Part shown: one piece after another, positions 34,940-46,492 of the stretch
Numbering within the stretch: the stretch's first letter is position 1
How the letters are laid out: the number at the start of each line of letters is the position of its first letter
From: Dipteris shenzhenensis
Lineage: Eukaryota; Polypodiophyta; Polypodiopsida; Gleicheniales
Direction: 5' to 3' (one strand)
Assembly: GCA_047967505.1 (NCBI GenBank)
Contig: CM106539.1
Length of the DNA stretch: 64,000 bases
Program-made: the position numbers and the translations under genes
Notes under the pieces: model-generated
Seen by the model: only the letters and a program-made list of their open reading frames with translations
The model's database searches: none
Told to the model about the DNA's origin: nothing

Positions 34940-35480
34940 CACCATCAGGGATCACTATCTCTTACCCCTAACTGAAATGGTATTAGAAAAGATGGCAGGA
35001 TAAAAAATATATAGCTTCTTAGATGGATTTAGTGGCTACAACCAGGTGCAAATGGATCCTAAAGATCAATTTAAAACAACATTTGCAACAGAATGGGGAA
35101 TCTTTGCCTATTTAGTCATGCCTTTTGGATGATGCAATGCCCCTCCCACATTTCAAAGAATCATGTTTAGCACTTTCAAGTCATTACTAAATAAGTTTCT
35201 AAAGGTCTTCTTGGATGACTTGTGCACCCATTTCAACAAATACGACCACCTTCAATGCCTTCAAGTAGTTGTCATCAAATGCAAGGAGTATGGCATCTCC
35301 CTAAGTCCAATAAAATGCCAGTTCATGGTCACCCATGGAGTTTTTTGGGGACACATCATCTCTCAACATGGAACTTCAACAACTTACATGGAAAAACTCA
35401 AAATCATCATGGAATGACCAACTTTGTAGAATTCAAAAGGATTGTAGGTCTTTATAGGACATGTGGGCTACTATAAAAAA
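34940..35480 (+). pseudogene. Gypsy reverse transcriptase relic
   Basis: DHYLLPLTEM, then FLDGFSGYNQVQMDPKDQ, KTTFATEWGIFAYLVMPFG, VFLDDL (catalytic box) and SLSPIKCQFM. Several stops and shifts interrupt it. Confidence 0.8.
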
Positions 35481-35522
35481 TTCATCTTGTGGCATGCCAT
35501 GATAGCCTGCCCTCTATAAAGG

Positions 35523-35891
35523 ATGGTGGAATTATTTTGGAAAGGGGAGTGTGACCAAGCGTTTGATCTCCTAAAATGGTTCCTAATCACAAGACTAATT
35601 CTCATAGCTCCCAAGTGGGATATTGATTTTCATGTTCACACTGATGGTTCAAAACAAGTATGCAATTGGGAGTGTACTATATTGCCAGCCTGGGGATCAC
35701 AAGAAATATTACCAAATTTGCTTTTCCTATCCCAAAAGCTCAATTATCCCAAAATCAATTGCACAACCATCAAAATGGAAGTACAAGTGGCAATGGTTTA
35801 TAGTGTCAAGAAATTTCACACTATTTATTACTGGAAAATGATTTTGTATTCTACATTGGCTCCATCAAGCATTGCTATATTTTGTGAATAA
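35523..35891 (+). pseudogene. Gypsy RNase H relic
   Basis: The frame encodes ECDQAFDLLKWFLITRLIL, then DFHVHTDGSKQ, the RT-linked RNase H start in Ty3/gypsy elements. A later frame change leaves the remainder scrambled. Confidence 0.65.
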
Positions 35892-36339
35892 TCCATGAAT
35901 AACAGAAGGAATAACTAGGTGGATTCTCTTGCTTCAAGAATCCAATTCAAAAGAGTGGTCCACAAAGGTTCTCAACACTACATCATTGATTATTGTCATG
36001 TGTTATATTTGGAGAAAAATGCCTTGGAGTCAAAGATGACTTACCTGATGCCACATTATTCCAAATTAGGCTATCCCAGAATGGTGTACTAACATCATTG
36101 GATAACTAATTAAGGGAATACCCTCATTGGAGTTGTGGCCAATGGAAGCCTCAAACTTATAATTGAAGCTGCACTATATCAACTCATAGTAGGCCAATTG
36201 TACAAAATAGGTATAGATCACATCCTGCATAGATGCATCATGACACTTGAAATGCACATGAAGTCATTACAGGAGGGCACTTTACTGGATAAGCCTCTTG
36301 AACTCAATTCTTTTAGCGATCTATTGTTGGCTCACATTG

Positions 36340-36990
36340 TGGATGATGCTTAAGTATGAGTTCATAACAAAATGTGATGTATGCCAAAGAACTACCAAAC
36401 CCCAACACAAAGACTTCAATCCCCTAACCATAGTCATGGCACAACAACCCTTTGAAAAATGGGGAATTGAATTTGTAGAACCCATACAATGTACATCCTA
36501 AAGGAACACAAGCCGGATACATAATTGTGGCAACATGTTATTTCACTAAATGAGCTGAAGCAAAAGTAGTACACAAAGTTGATGCCAGAGCCAAGTTCTT
36601 TTATGGAATTGTGATCACACAGTATGGTTGCCCCTTGGAAATAGTCTCTGACCAATGAACGCACTTCATCAATGAAGTGACTCAGGAACTTATGTTAGGA
36701 TTCATGGTTGTATGTACATCAAAAGAGAACTACCTACTATCCCCAGGTGATGGGCAAGCAGAATCTACCAATAAAACCTTATGCATTATACTCACAAAGG
36801 TAGTGGAACCCCAATTCTTTGACTAGGTGAAAATTCTCAACTTGTCCTTATGGTCCTATATAACCACTTTTAAGGTTACCACAATTTTTAGACCATTCCA
36901 ACTACTAGTAGTCCCATTAGAATTCATTATCCTCAGTCTATGAATGGTAGTACCTTGGTGATAAAGAATCCCTTTAAGTGCGACTACTCT
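36340..36990 (+). pseudogene. Gypsy integrase relic
   Basis: It has the second half of the zinc motif (CDVCQRTTKPQHKD) and the start of the core (PFEKWGIEFVEPIQ). Further core segments up to about 36990 are broken by stops. Confidence 0.65.
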
Positions 36991-37153
36991 AACTTGAGAA
37001 GCATACTAAATTGAGACTAAGAGCAGCCTATCATGCAATGACAATAGAGAAAATATGATAGATTGCATGGTTTGATAGAAATACCAACAATAAGGAGATT
37101 AATGAAGGTCTTGCTCTACAATGCCAAAATCCACAAGGGCAATTAAATTTTAA

Positions 37154-38231
37154 TTACCTATAAAATGATAGATTGAATTTTGCCAATAGGTGCTCAATAG
37201 AAAGCATAACTAATGATAGCCTTATGCTTACAACGATCCTCATGATCTTGAATATTGCATTTGCTAAGATTACCAATTAGATTGTCAATATGACTTCAAA
37301 TGTACACGGACTTGCATAAGTTATTGAAATTCACGTTATTTGCCAAAAATATCATTCATTTGGACTTAAAATAAGTTTTTGATACTTGTTGATGAAGCTC
37401 ATGTGCTCTTGAACAGAAGCTCATGTGCTCTTGAACAGCTTGATGTAAAATTGCCTCAATTATGATATCCATGTCCATTTTGTTGATGAGACTTTTCCCA
37501 ATTAAAATTAGCTCTACAAAATTAGACATAAATGAGAAAACACATTGCGTTTGATGTTCTGAACATTTTGGAAAAGACTACATTCAATTCTGATCATATG
37601 ATATGATCAAATTTCCAACATCTTACTGCATGACGTGCCTTTATTATATGGCTTGCAATGAAATGTATTCAATAAGCTATAAATTTGTAACAATTATTAC
37701 TTTCAATATGTGAATGCTGCCTGTGAAGACACAACTGAAATCTGATCCAAATTGATCAGATTATTACTTTCAATATGTGAATGCTGCCCGTGAAGACAGA
37801 CCTGAAATTTGATCCAAATTGATCAGGATATTCCCAAAACTGCCAAAAATGGTGTCCGAAATTGTTATATGAGTTGTACTTTTGTGAAGGATGCCAGACA
37901 TAGCCAAAATGGCTTCACAATGGTGGCATTTTTGTTTCCTGAACATATCATGCGACGGCCAGGATGTGTGGCAGTAGTATTTCAGGTAGAACAGACCCAA
38001 AGGTTCTTGTAAGCAGAATAAATGTTCCTGGGAGATGGACATGGGCCCAAGTGCAACAGCCACGCACAACATCGTTGTGAATTTGCGGCACGCACAGCCT
38101 GCTCAACATCATTGTGATGAAATCTACAAGATGAAATCAAGCTCAACCAAGATGAAGTATTAATATGTTCAAGTGACATACTGAGGAGCAGGTCCTGTGC
38201 CTGTTCCAGTAGTCCTCTTTGGAAAACTATC
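37154..38231. repeat. Near-identical duplicate of the kinase 3' flank (copy 1)
   Basis: It matches 46493-47540 almost base for base. The three length differences I see are an extra 22-bp tandem unit (37395-37438 is two copies of aagctcatgtgctcttgaac plus ag), 3 extra bases near 37250 and 5 near 38196. Inside is a 67-bp tandem duplication (about 37700-37830). It ends exactly where the pyrimidine-rich tract before copy C begins. Confidence 0.92.
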
Positions 38232-38590
38232 CTCCCTCCTTCTCTCTCCTCCCTCCCTCCCCCTCCCCCTCGCTCCCTCCCCCTCCCCCTCCTTACTCCC
38301 TCCTTCCCCTCCATCCTCCTCTCCCTCCCTCCCTCCTCCACGCTTGCTCCTCCTCCCCTCCCCCTCCCTCTATCCTCCATGCCTACTCCTCCTCCCTCCC
38401 TCTCCCTCCTCCACACCTACTCCTCTTCCCCCCTCCCTCTTGCTCCTCCATGCCTACTCCTCCTTAACCTCCACACCGGCTCTGGTCCTCCCCCCTTCTC
38501 TCCTCATCCATGCTTGTTGGTCCTCCCCCTTTCCTACGTGCTGCTCCTTTAAGCCTTCTTCTCCACACCTTCTCCTTCTCTACACTCCTT
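38229..38590 (+). repeat. Pyrimidine-rich leader tract before copy C
   Basis: Dense CCT/CTC-rich sequence ending a few bases before the ATG of copy C, in the same relative position as the tract before copy B. Frames through it (Pro/Ser/Leu-rich) are artefacts of composition. Confidence 0.7.
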
Positions 38591-38595
38591 TTTTC

Positions 38596-40130
38596 ATGGC
38601 ACCATTCAAGGATCTCTCCAACAAGTACCAGGTTCACTTAGATTGGAGGTTGAATTTGCAAGCACATGCATACTGGTGGGATTGAGGGGAGATTCCAAGA
38701 TCCCAGTCTTTGTTTGCAAGGAAAGAAGCATCTTGACCTTTGGGTAGAAGGATTCTTGTATCCTTTAGATCCTGCCAACCAAAAGAGCCCTCCTTTTCAT
38801 ATAATGCATGAGCTAGTTTTGTTTGTTGGAAATGGACATGAAGGGTTGCTTGGTTATTGCAATTGGTTAAACAATGCTCAAACAATGGCTATGCAAGCAA
38901 GAGATGCGTAGAGCCCAAGTAGAGCAGCTAGCACATTTAGGAAATAGCACCATTGTTGCAATGCATAACTCTACGTAGGAGCTTCACATGCAGAACAAGG
39001 ATATTCATGATAAAGCCAAAGCATACTTGGAGTGATAGAAATTACAAGAGTCACTCTATAAGCTGATTGAAACCTAAAAAGGCTTGGAAAGTTCTATATA
39101 CAATCAAGTTCAACAAGCCATAGAGAAGGAATGAGAGAAGCAGAAGAATGAGTGCAAAAGATGAAAGAAAAACCTTTGGGATTGAAGGATAGGAAAAGAA
39201 GGTACTTACATGGTGAACATGGATGCATTGGCACCCACTGGTGGTGCTAGAAAGAGGATAATTCGATTGCTATCAAATGTTCCAATGAAATTACACTCTT
39301 TTGTGCTACACTGTTTGTGAGTAAGTTTTTCTTGTGTTATTCTTTAGTAACTTCATTGGAAGATGAACCTACGGGGACAAGGAAAAAAATAGGGGCGAAT
39401 ATTAGCTCAAGGGTGAATTTGGAGTTCGACCTTTTAAAACATTTCCAAAATCAAATCCATAACTATTAATGATTGTTAGTGTCATGAAATGCTCCTTTTA
39501 TCATGATGTCTTTTCCAACAATTAGGAGAGGATTAGGAGATTCACCTATTTCCTAATCCTCTCCTTATGCGGCCCTTTTTGAGCCCATATTTCCCCAATA
39601 GCAAGACCTTAGATAAAGACTCAAAAAGCAAGCATCTTCACCGATAGCTGGACCTTAGATAAAGCCTATGCTCCAAATAACAACCCCTGAGCACAAAGAG
39701 TTGAGCAATGTGGTTCCCCTGAGAATGCTTAATATGCTCAAACCCCAAGCTAAAAAGGAAATGTATACACATGTTGTGAGGCTAGGCACATAAGGCTTCT
39801 CTGGTTTTACAGACCTTTCGAGCTAGAAATGTTTACAGTGGGAAAAGGATTGATGCAACCATTGTAGTAAAGCATCCCGGAATCATTATGGTTCTCTCTT
39901 ACTTTTTACCCTAACGAGGATGATATTGACTATTCATATGCTCTAGCCAATTTATGGAAGTCAAGTGATATCATTGGGATACTAAGGGACCCAAGACAAA
40001 AGTGCCTACATGTGCAAGTTACTAAAGAGGTGATGAAGGACTTCAAGGACATTGTGGACGCAAAGAACCCTATTCTTTCTAGGACATTGATGTTTGCCAG
40101 AATGTGCATCCAATTCTGAGAAAATTTTGG
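38596..40130 (+). pseudogene. RAG1/Transib-like transposase-family pseudogene, N-terminal half (copy C)
   Basis: The ATG at 38596 starts MAPFKDLSNKYQVHL, matching copy B. Shared blocks in order are QGKKHLDLWVEGFLYPLD, LGYCNWLNNAQTMAMQA, AQVEQLAHLGN, a degenerate coiled coil (39010-39180), MDALAPTGGARKRIIR (39219) and, after about 580 bp of inserted or intronic sequence holding a 15-bp palindrome, YSYALANLWKSSDIIGILRD, then EVMKDFKDIVDAKN (40036). It stops near 40130, before the part where copy B has its catalytic-like motifs. Many in-frame stops make it non-functional. It helps define the family because its conserved blocks differ from B mainly by substitutions. Confidence 0.55.
39524..39565. 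repeat. Perfect 15-bp palindrome with 12-nt loop
   Basis: Arms aggagaggattagga and tcctaatcctctcct. The right arm begins a block (taatcctctccttatg, then ggcccttttt) that recurs next to another hairpin at 58674. Confidence 0.8.
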
Positions 40131-40169
40131 CTCCGAGAGAGGGGCATATCAAAATTCATCTTCCTCCTT

Positions 40170-41290
40170 TCATCTTCTCTCTCACAAGTTTGGAACAGCT
40201 TCAGAGATGCAGTTCTATTGGTTGTGTTAGACTCTTAGGCAAATAGTTGTCCAGACAGAGGATGGTCCTTGTATGTATGCAAGTCCACTTGCACTATTTT
40301 CTCCTCATGCCGTAAATAGATGTTGTCGATATTCCAATAATGTATGGGTCCAGATATTTGCAAGAATATCCTACCTAGGATGGCTTTGTATCTAGGCTAC
40401 TGGGTAAAGTCCATGACTACAAATCTAATGGGTACATGAAGCCGAACACCTTAATGTTAATACTCGTGAGGACTCCTAGGGGCTCAGCAGTTCCACCGTC
40501 AGCTAGCTTCACTACCAGTTGAGCTTGCTCAAGGGAAGGTTTTACCCACCTCTTCTAACATTCCTTGGTGCAGACACTCACACCCGCTCCCCCATCTAGG
40601 ATGGCATCAACCTTCTGGTTCTTGTAGGTTATGGGGATAGCTGCATTAGTATCATCACCTTCAAAGTATTGGCCTAACATATTGATGGGGACCTTAGGTA
40701 GGTTCTAGTTCTCCCCCTTTAGTTGGTCGACTTTGGGGCTAGTAGGATCTTGGGGCAAGAATTTCCCGTTCCTCCAATTTGAGAGGTCTCAGCAGAGGGT
40801 AGGATTCCCTCTTAATAGGAATGCAATTGGTATCTTAACCTTTGTGGAGAGGAAGGTCTATAACCCAGCGCTATCGTTCTGTTTCACCTCATATAGATGA
40901 TTAATTGGGCTCCACTTATGGCCACTAGGGGCAAACCCTGCAATGAATGCTTTTTGTAATGCCTCTGAGTTGACTTTCTCTTTTGGGCTAAATGCCCTAT
41001 ACCATTGGCCTACCTTGCCATCCAGACTCAAGTGAAAGGCATTAACCATTTCTAGATTTCTAGGAGCACTAAAGGCTTTGCATATTTGCTAGAATCACTC
41101 CACGTTCCCTAAGAAATTCAGTTATGAACTTGGAAATGTCCATACGTTGAGTCCTAGAGAAATTGGTGATCCTACTAGGAATATCGGGGTGGGGCGAGCA
41201 CAAATTTTGCCAACCTCTGTCTGGTGATTTTTGATGGTTTTCTAGTTTTGTTTCCAGCTCTGAGTATTTGTGGGTGCTATACACAACCTA
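40170..41290 (-). pseudogene. Ty3/gypsy gag-protease relic
   Basis: Minus-strand gag fragments: DISKFITEFLRERGVILANM (41100-41170) and MVNAFHLSLDGKVGQWYRAF, followed by EALQKAFIAGFAP (40858-41049). Further on lies a retropepsin: AILDGGAGVSV near 40600, then ADGGTAEPLG and AILGRIFL. No RT follows; the relic is cut near 40140 by copy C. Confidence 0.75.
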
Positions 41291-41701
41291 AACTACCTAC
41301 ACTAAGGAAAAAAGAGTAAAAAAACATCAAATTTTGGTGCATGAATGAGAGACTTCTACATGTGGGACTATCAACACTAAAAAATGACTTTGAATTTGAC
41401 CTTCCATCTTCATTTTTGGGTGTTTTTGTTGGATTTTTCTATCACACACACCTTAGCAATCCTCTAAATTACCTTCCTATCAATTCAAAAAACTAACAAA
41501 CATAAAGAACAAGCTTTAAATGAACAAAAATGCTTTCCAATAGAAAATGGCACTTCTCATCTTCTTTCCATCCAAACACACACTTCTTCACTCAATCCTC
41601 TCCTACAATTCCACAGTCAAAGCTTGAAGTTACTCTTGAAACAATGACCAATGTGTAAATGATGAGATAAGGCAAGTGCAATGAAAAATCATACCTTGAA
41701 C

Positions 41702-42572
41702 TCCCCGATAGTGGCACCAAAGATGTTCAGTCTCAATGGTGACTCACGTTTCATGGGGATATTAAAGGAATGCAGATGGATCCTCCACTCCAAGCTACTC
41801 CTTGTGAGAGTAATGCAAAGCACGAGCCATCTACAAGTGTCACTCAAGCATCTCCGGGATTGTTGCAATGTGTCTCCATGACAAAAAGAGGAAAGGGGGA
41901 GAGGGCAGAATAGAGGGAGAAGGAGAAGGGAAGAGGAGAGTGGAGGGGGATGGATTGGTAAACAAAAAGGCACTCCAAGGGAAACAAGAGAACGCCCAAA
42001 ACACTCTTGTAAGAGAAGAGGCACTCACTTGTATTCCAAACTTGTGCATAAAACAATGAAGATCAAAGTCAACCATTTGGCCTTTTATACAGGTCACCTT
42101 TTTAAGGGAGGGCCAACCCTTTTCCTGATAACACTCTCTCTCATATTTCTTTGGTTACAACCACTTGGTACCATATGGTGCCAAGGCAGTTAGTTTTGGC
42201 TCACTAGGATAGAAAAAGGGTAGTTGAGTGAATGATGGTAGTCGGGTTAACTCTCTAGAGTGTACAATTGACAAAAGAAAGTACAATGTAATGTTATCTC
42301 TAAAAATGGCCTTGTAGTACCGATACCATGTTTATTTGCCATAAGAAAAGATGCATATAGTCATCCAATATCTCAAATGGTGTGGTTGTGCAATATCATA
42401 TGCATGCATGCATGGAAAGTTGACTCCAACATTAGTCTTGTACTAGATATTATCCCGAATGTTTAGCCTATGTAGGAAGGGACATCCCTTCCACAAGAAG
42501 AGGTTGACTCTCACATCAAATTGGGCTTCTAGGAGATAGATGAGTCTGGGTGAAGTCAACAAAGGACTACAT
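41702..42572 (-). other. Likely 5' LTR region and primer-binding site of the gypsy gag-protease relic
   Basis: On the minus strand 41702-41719 reads TGGTGCCACTATCGGGGA. The plant tRNA-Asp type site is TGGCGCCGTTGCCGGGGA, and all five differences are transitions. The LTR would extend to the right from about 41722. Its outer end is not recognised, and no second LTR is present. A second TGGTATCGG-like stretch near 42329 is probably chance. Otherwise the interval holds no gene. Confidence 0.55.
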
Positions 42573-42573
42573 G

Positions 42574-42820
42574 CTCGGGGGGGTCACTATGTATAAACCC
42601 TCTATATCACGTGCGTTCAAGGCCTATATTTAAAATCCCTTATCTGTAAATTTTTTCATTAATAAAATGTACCCCTTTTCTATACAAATCTGTAAATTTT
42701 TTCCAAAACTATTTTAAATAGTCCCTTATGTATATTTATTTCTGTAAATTTTAGGAATAAAAAATATCCTTCTTTTGAACTCACGTGATAGGGTTACATA
42801 TGATGAGTGACCCCCCCGAG
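42574..42820. mobile_element. MITE, best-preserved member of the family
   Basis: It is 247 bp long, with a perfect 15-bp terminal inverted repeat (ctcgggggggtcact / agtgacccccccgag) and a perfect 8-bp TSD, actacatg (42566-42573 and 42821-42828). An 8-bp TSD with short TIRs is typical of hAT-like non-autonomous elements, although the TIR does not start with the usual CA. Confidence 0.92.
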
Positions 42821-42828
42821 ACTACATG

Positions 42829-43576
42829 TGTAGGTGCAAAGAGCAACATGGGCAAAGGCATCTTCGAAAACATTCAGCTTGCAATGATCCTTGATGCATG
42901 TATTGTATAGAAAAGGGTTGTAAAGTTGGCTAAACATGAAGTTTTTATGATAGAAAGGAAGGGCAACAACTCAGCTACCTAATGTCTTGCAATATGAAAT
43001 GGCAATAGAAGACACACCATGTTGCACAAGTCTAGACTTCCAAGAAGAAGCAAGGGGCAGGGAGAATACATTGCCATAGTGGGTCGGGAGAATACGTGTG
43101 TGTCAGAGCTCACGAGACAACGAACAAGAACTCAATTGTCGCTAAAGGATAAGACATGTGACAGAAGTATGCTGGAAATAGCATACATGCAAAGAGAAGC
43201 AGTACAATCTTTTTGATCACAAAACCAAGATATTTTTGGAGAAAAGAAGTACGAGCATGTCGATCACGAAACCAAGACAGGAGTAATCAACACAAAAAAT
43301 AACGTAACTTTTTGCTCCAAAGTCTGATCGGAATGTGTAATAGCATAAAACAAAGAGCACGATGAGAGCTACGATCTGTGAGCGATCTATGAAGTGATCT
43401 TTGAACCCTTTGATACCGATAACTTTCTCAAATTTGCAACAGATGACCTCTAAAAGACCACATCAATTTAGAGATGTCAAAATCGACAAGAGAAAACAAG
43501 CGATGAGATACTGAAATATTTATGTAATAAAATTGACAAGTATTACTTCCTATGTTTCATTGTTAGAGTGAGCGTA

Positions 43577-43654
<78 letters not shown>

Positions 43655-44103
43655 GTAGAAGAACACCCAATGCATTTTTTTAACACCCATGCATGATGCA
43701 TGGTATGTAAGAAATGTGAAAATATGCATGCCCTACCACAAAAATGATATTTGATCCACCTCAAACACTGTGAGTACATGCTATGTTATAAAAAATTTAA
43801 GAGGTAGTCTAACTTTTGTTTGAGCAATACAACAAGGTTACATTGTATTACAATTTTGGTGACATTTTTCTAAATGGAAATATGGATACTATTTATTTTT
43901 CTAAATGGAAATATTGATGCTATTTATTTTCCACAAAGATTATTGACATAATTATCAATTAAAAAGAGCAAAACTACTAACTTTTAATATTATTGAGTAA
44001 ACTTAGCAAAATATTTGTGCTAAGTTTTCAATTTGATAAAGGTGCTTACCCTTTGGAATATGACTTTTCCATTCCAATTCAATAAAATATTTCATGCAAG
44101 GAG
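42829..44103. other. Intergenic DNA
   Basis: AT-rich sequence containing the CA microsatellite at 43578-43652. No gene is recognised. Confidence 0.5.
43578..43652. repeat. (CA)n microsatellite
   Basis: About 36 AC units with one AAA interruption near 43620. Confidence 0.95.
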
Positions 44104-44936
44104 ATGAACTTGTTTGCAGATAAGGGAAGGAAACAAAAGAAAAATGAGTGTCTTTGTGGCAACACAAAGCTAACACCTTTTATCTTTATAATTGTGAAGA
44201 AGTGGATCAAACAATATGAAAAAGAAAGAGCTAAAAGAGAGGAGGACGGGAAGGCAGTGGCAAAGGACTATCAAAGTAGGCCTTATTCTTGGGAGTTATC
44301 AGCAATGGCTTCTAAATGCACCATTGATTGGTTGGAAGATGCTAGTCTAAGAGTGGAGATTGTGACACAGAGGGAGGAGGAATTTGCACACTGTTGTACT
44401 TTATAGGTATAATTATATTGCTTTTATTTATATTAATTTATAACATTTATGTATATGCTAAAGAAATTTCCATTGTTTGATTTGTAGTAGCATTTGTGCA
44501 ATGCAATATGGGGATACGGTAGTCCCTTTTGAGTAAAAAAAATCGGTGTAAAGTGTAACAAATTTGATTAAGGAGTCATGTCCAATTAGCTTTTTACAAG
44601 AAAGCTACATATATTTTAGGATGCAAAATTGGAGCATGAAATAGAAGATCTACAAATAATGTGTTGTAAGCTATCACTTCCAATGTAACTTCTACTACAA
44701 GAGTTTTGGAATGTGAATATAGTTTGACTTCCTTTGAGGGTTTCTCAGACAATGATTTAGTAGAACTCAACCTGGATGCTAAAGATGTAGGAGACTTGGC
44801 CACAAAAGCTCAAGAGGATGAGAATCAATCTCGTGAGGGAAACTTGCAAGATTTAAAAGAGGGCTTGATTAATTGGAGAAATATGGAGGACAACATTGAT
44901 AAAAATATTTTTGTTTGTAAAAATAGTTGCATTTAA
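44104..44936 (+). other. Two short unknown reading frames
   Basis: The frame 44104-44406 (100 residues) has a Lys/Glu-rich stretch (WIKQYEKERAKREEDG), and 44706-44936 (76 residues) is acidic (SDNDLVELNLDAKDVGDLA). Both read like real protein rather than random sequence, and both lie left of a CACTA-type terminus. They may be exon remnants of one gene or of a transposon. I recognise neither. Confidence 0.25.
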
Positions 44937-45490
44937 TTTGATTCTTGCAAGGTGTTGGGTGAGACCCCACACCTATCCAAATTTTCAATGGTAAACTTTG
45001 GAGATTTTGACAAGTTTTTGTCGATGGTGTGTTTTATTTCAAAGCATTATCGACAGAAAATTGGATGCTAGTATCTATAGTTCCTATAGTTTTATCAATA
45101 TTAATTTAGAGATGGTAATATTCATGAAGGTAGCTCTTGTACTAACATTCATGGTATGGCCTTGAAATGAAAAACTAATGGACAAGAGTTGATGATAAGC
45201 CATTTGCATTTAATTTGATTCCTACAAGGTGCAGGGTGAAACTCCACGCCTATCCACTTTTTTCAATGGTAAACTTTGGAGATTTTGGTGACAAGTTTTG
45301 TTGATGGCGTGTTTAATTTCAGAGCATTATCGACAAAAAATGGGATGCTAATATCGATACTTCCTACAATTTTATCGATATTAATTTAGAGACGGTAATA
45401 TCAATTCTAATATTAATGAAGGTGTCTCTTGTACTAACATTGATGGTATGGTCTTGAAATAAAAACTAAAGACAAAGTGTTGAGGATAAG
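44930..45490. repeat. Direct duplication, about 270-bp units
   Basis: Blocks starting catttaatttgatt at about 44932 and 45207 run in parallel through aatggtaaactttggagatt and taatttagagayggtaata, with substitutions and small indels. Confidence 0.75.
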
Positions 45491-45599
45491 CATTGATATT
45501 GGTGTGAATGGTGGTAGTGGAAGTTTGGCAACAATCGAATACCTTGCCGTGCTTGAATGATTGATTGTTGTGTATTTTTACCACACATAAGCATTTTGT

Positions 45600-45835
45600 A
45601 TTGCATTTTGTACTACCATTTATTTGTAAGAAATGGTAGTCTAGAAATGGTTGCCATTTTGTGCTACCATTTCTAATTCATGATTTGGTTGCCATTTTCA
45701 ACTACCATTTCTCCAAATATATGGCAATAATTGTTTGAGAAATGGTTGCAATTTCATACCTAAGAAATGGCAAAATTGAAGATTCAATTCGGGTGCCATT
45801 TCCCATTGCCATTTCTACCTAGTTTTCTTGTAGTG
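45600..45835 (-). mobile_element. CACTA-type transposon terminus with subterminal repeats
   Basis: The right end reads ttttcttgtagtg (45823-45835), the complement of the CACTACAAGAAAA terminus of plant CACTA elements. Inside it lie at least eight direct and inverted copies of an agaaatgg / ccatttct motif, as expected of subterminal binding sites. I could not find the other end; a weak candidate (tactacaagag) lies near 44692. Confidence 0.6.
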
Positions 45836-46492
45836 ATCACATATAAGTGTGTCAGCATAGAGATATAGTACACAAATTGGAGTATTATCCCTAAAGAGTG
45901 CTTGATAAAGGAAACAAGCTACAGATTCTGATATGCAAATATGAAGGATTTTGATGTGTCCAAAGAGTATTGCTAACTATAGATTCTTTTATGTGTTTTG
46001 CCCCATTGATGTGACATAGATATTACTCATCTAATTTTATGCCACATTGGATATGATGCTGATATTGCAAATAATTTTATGTGCTAATTATGTTGAAAAG
46101 CTTGACGTGAAATATTATGATATAGCAAGCTTTGTAGTGCTATTTTTGTTGGAGATGGCTACATGTCAAAGTGATGAACTAACCCACTTGGCACTTGGTG
46201 ATGATGTACATTGACATGTTGCATGATTACCTCCGTAAATGTCAATGCACTGCTACTATGGTCCAAGATCTTATAATGAATGAATATTGGTAGTGTGTAA
46301 ACATGATGACATAATGATCTCTTTCGATAGAGCTTCAATGTTGTTTATGTTTTGCCTTTGTGAATCATTGTTGGTGCTAGATTATGAAAAACCTTCCATA
46401 TGTTGTCCATTAATTGAAAAATATTTGGAGCATCGAATAATCAATTCAGTGATCCATCAATTCTTTTTTATTGCACAAACCTTTATGGCTAT
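45836..46492. other. Intergenic DNA
   Basis: AT-rich, with only short open frames. I see nothing recognisable. Confidence 0.5.

Larger units (their letters stand above)
33513..36990 (+). mobile_element. Old Ty3/gypsy relic
   Basis: Degraded pol fragments in the order RT, RNase H, zinc-binding domain, integrase. The first 1.3 kb (gag side) has only vague coding signal and contains a MITE at 34133-34388. No LTRs were identified. It is much more decayed than the 16-33 kb element. Confidence 0.7.

Noticed and set aside
38197-38685. 162-residue Pro/Ser/Leu-rich frame
   Set aside because: The first 130 residues are translation of the CCT-rich tract. Only the part from 38596 belongs to copy C.
42321-42330. 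Second primer-binding site (TGGTATCGG on the minus strand)
   Set aside because: It is not next to a recognisable LTR end, and the tRNA-Asp-type site at 41702 fits the gypsy relic better.
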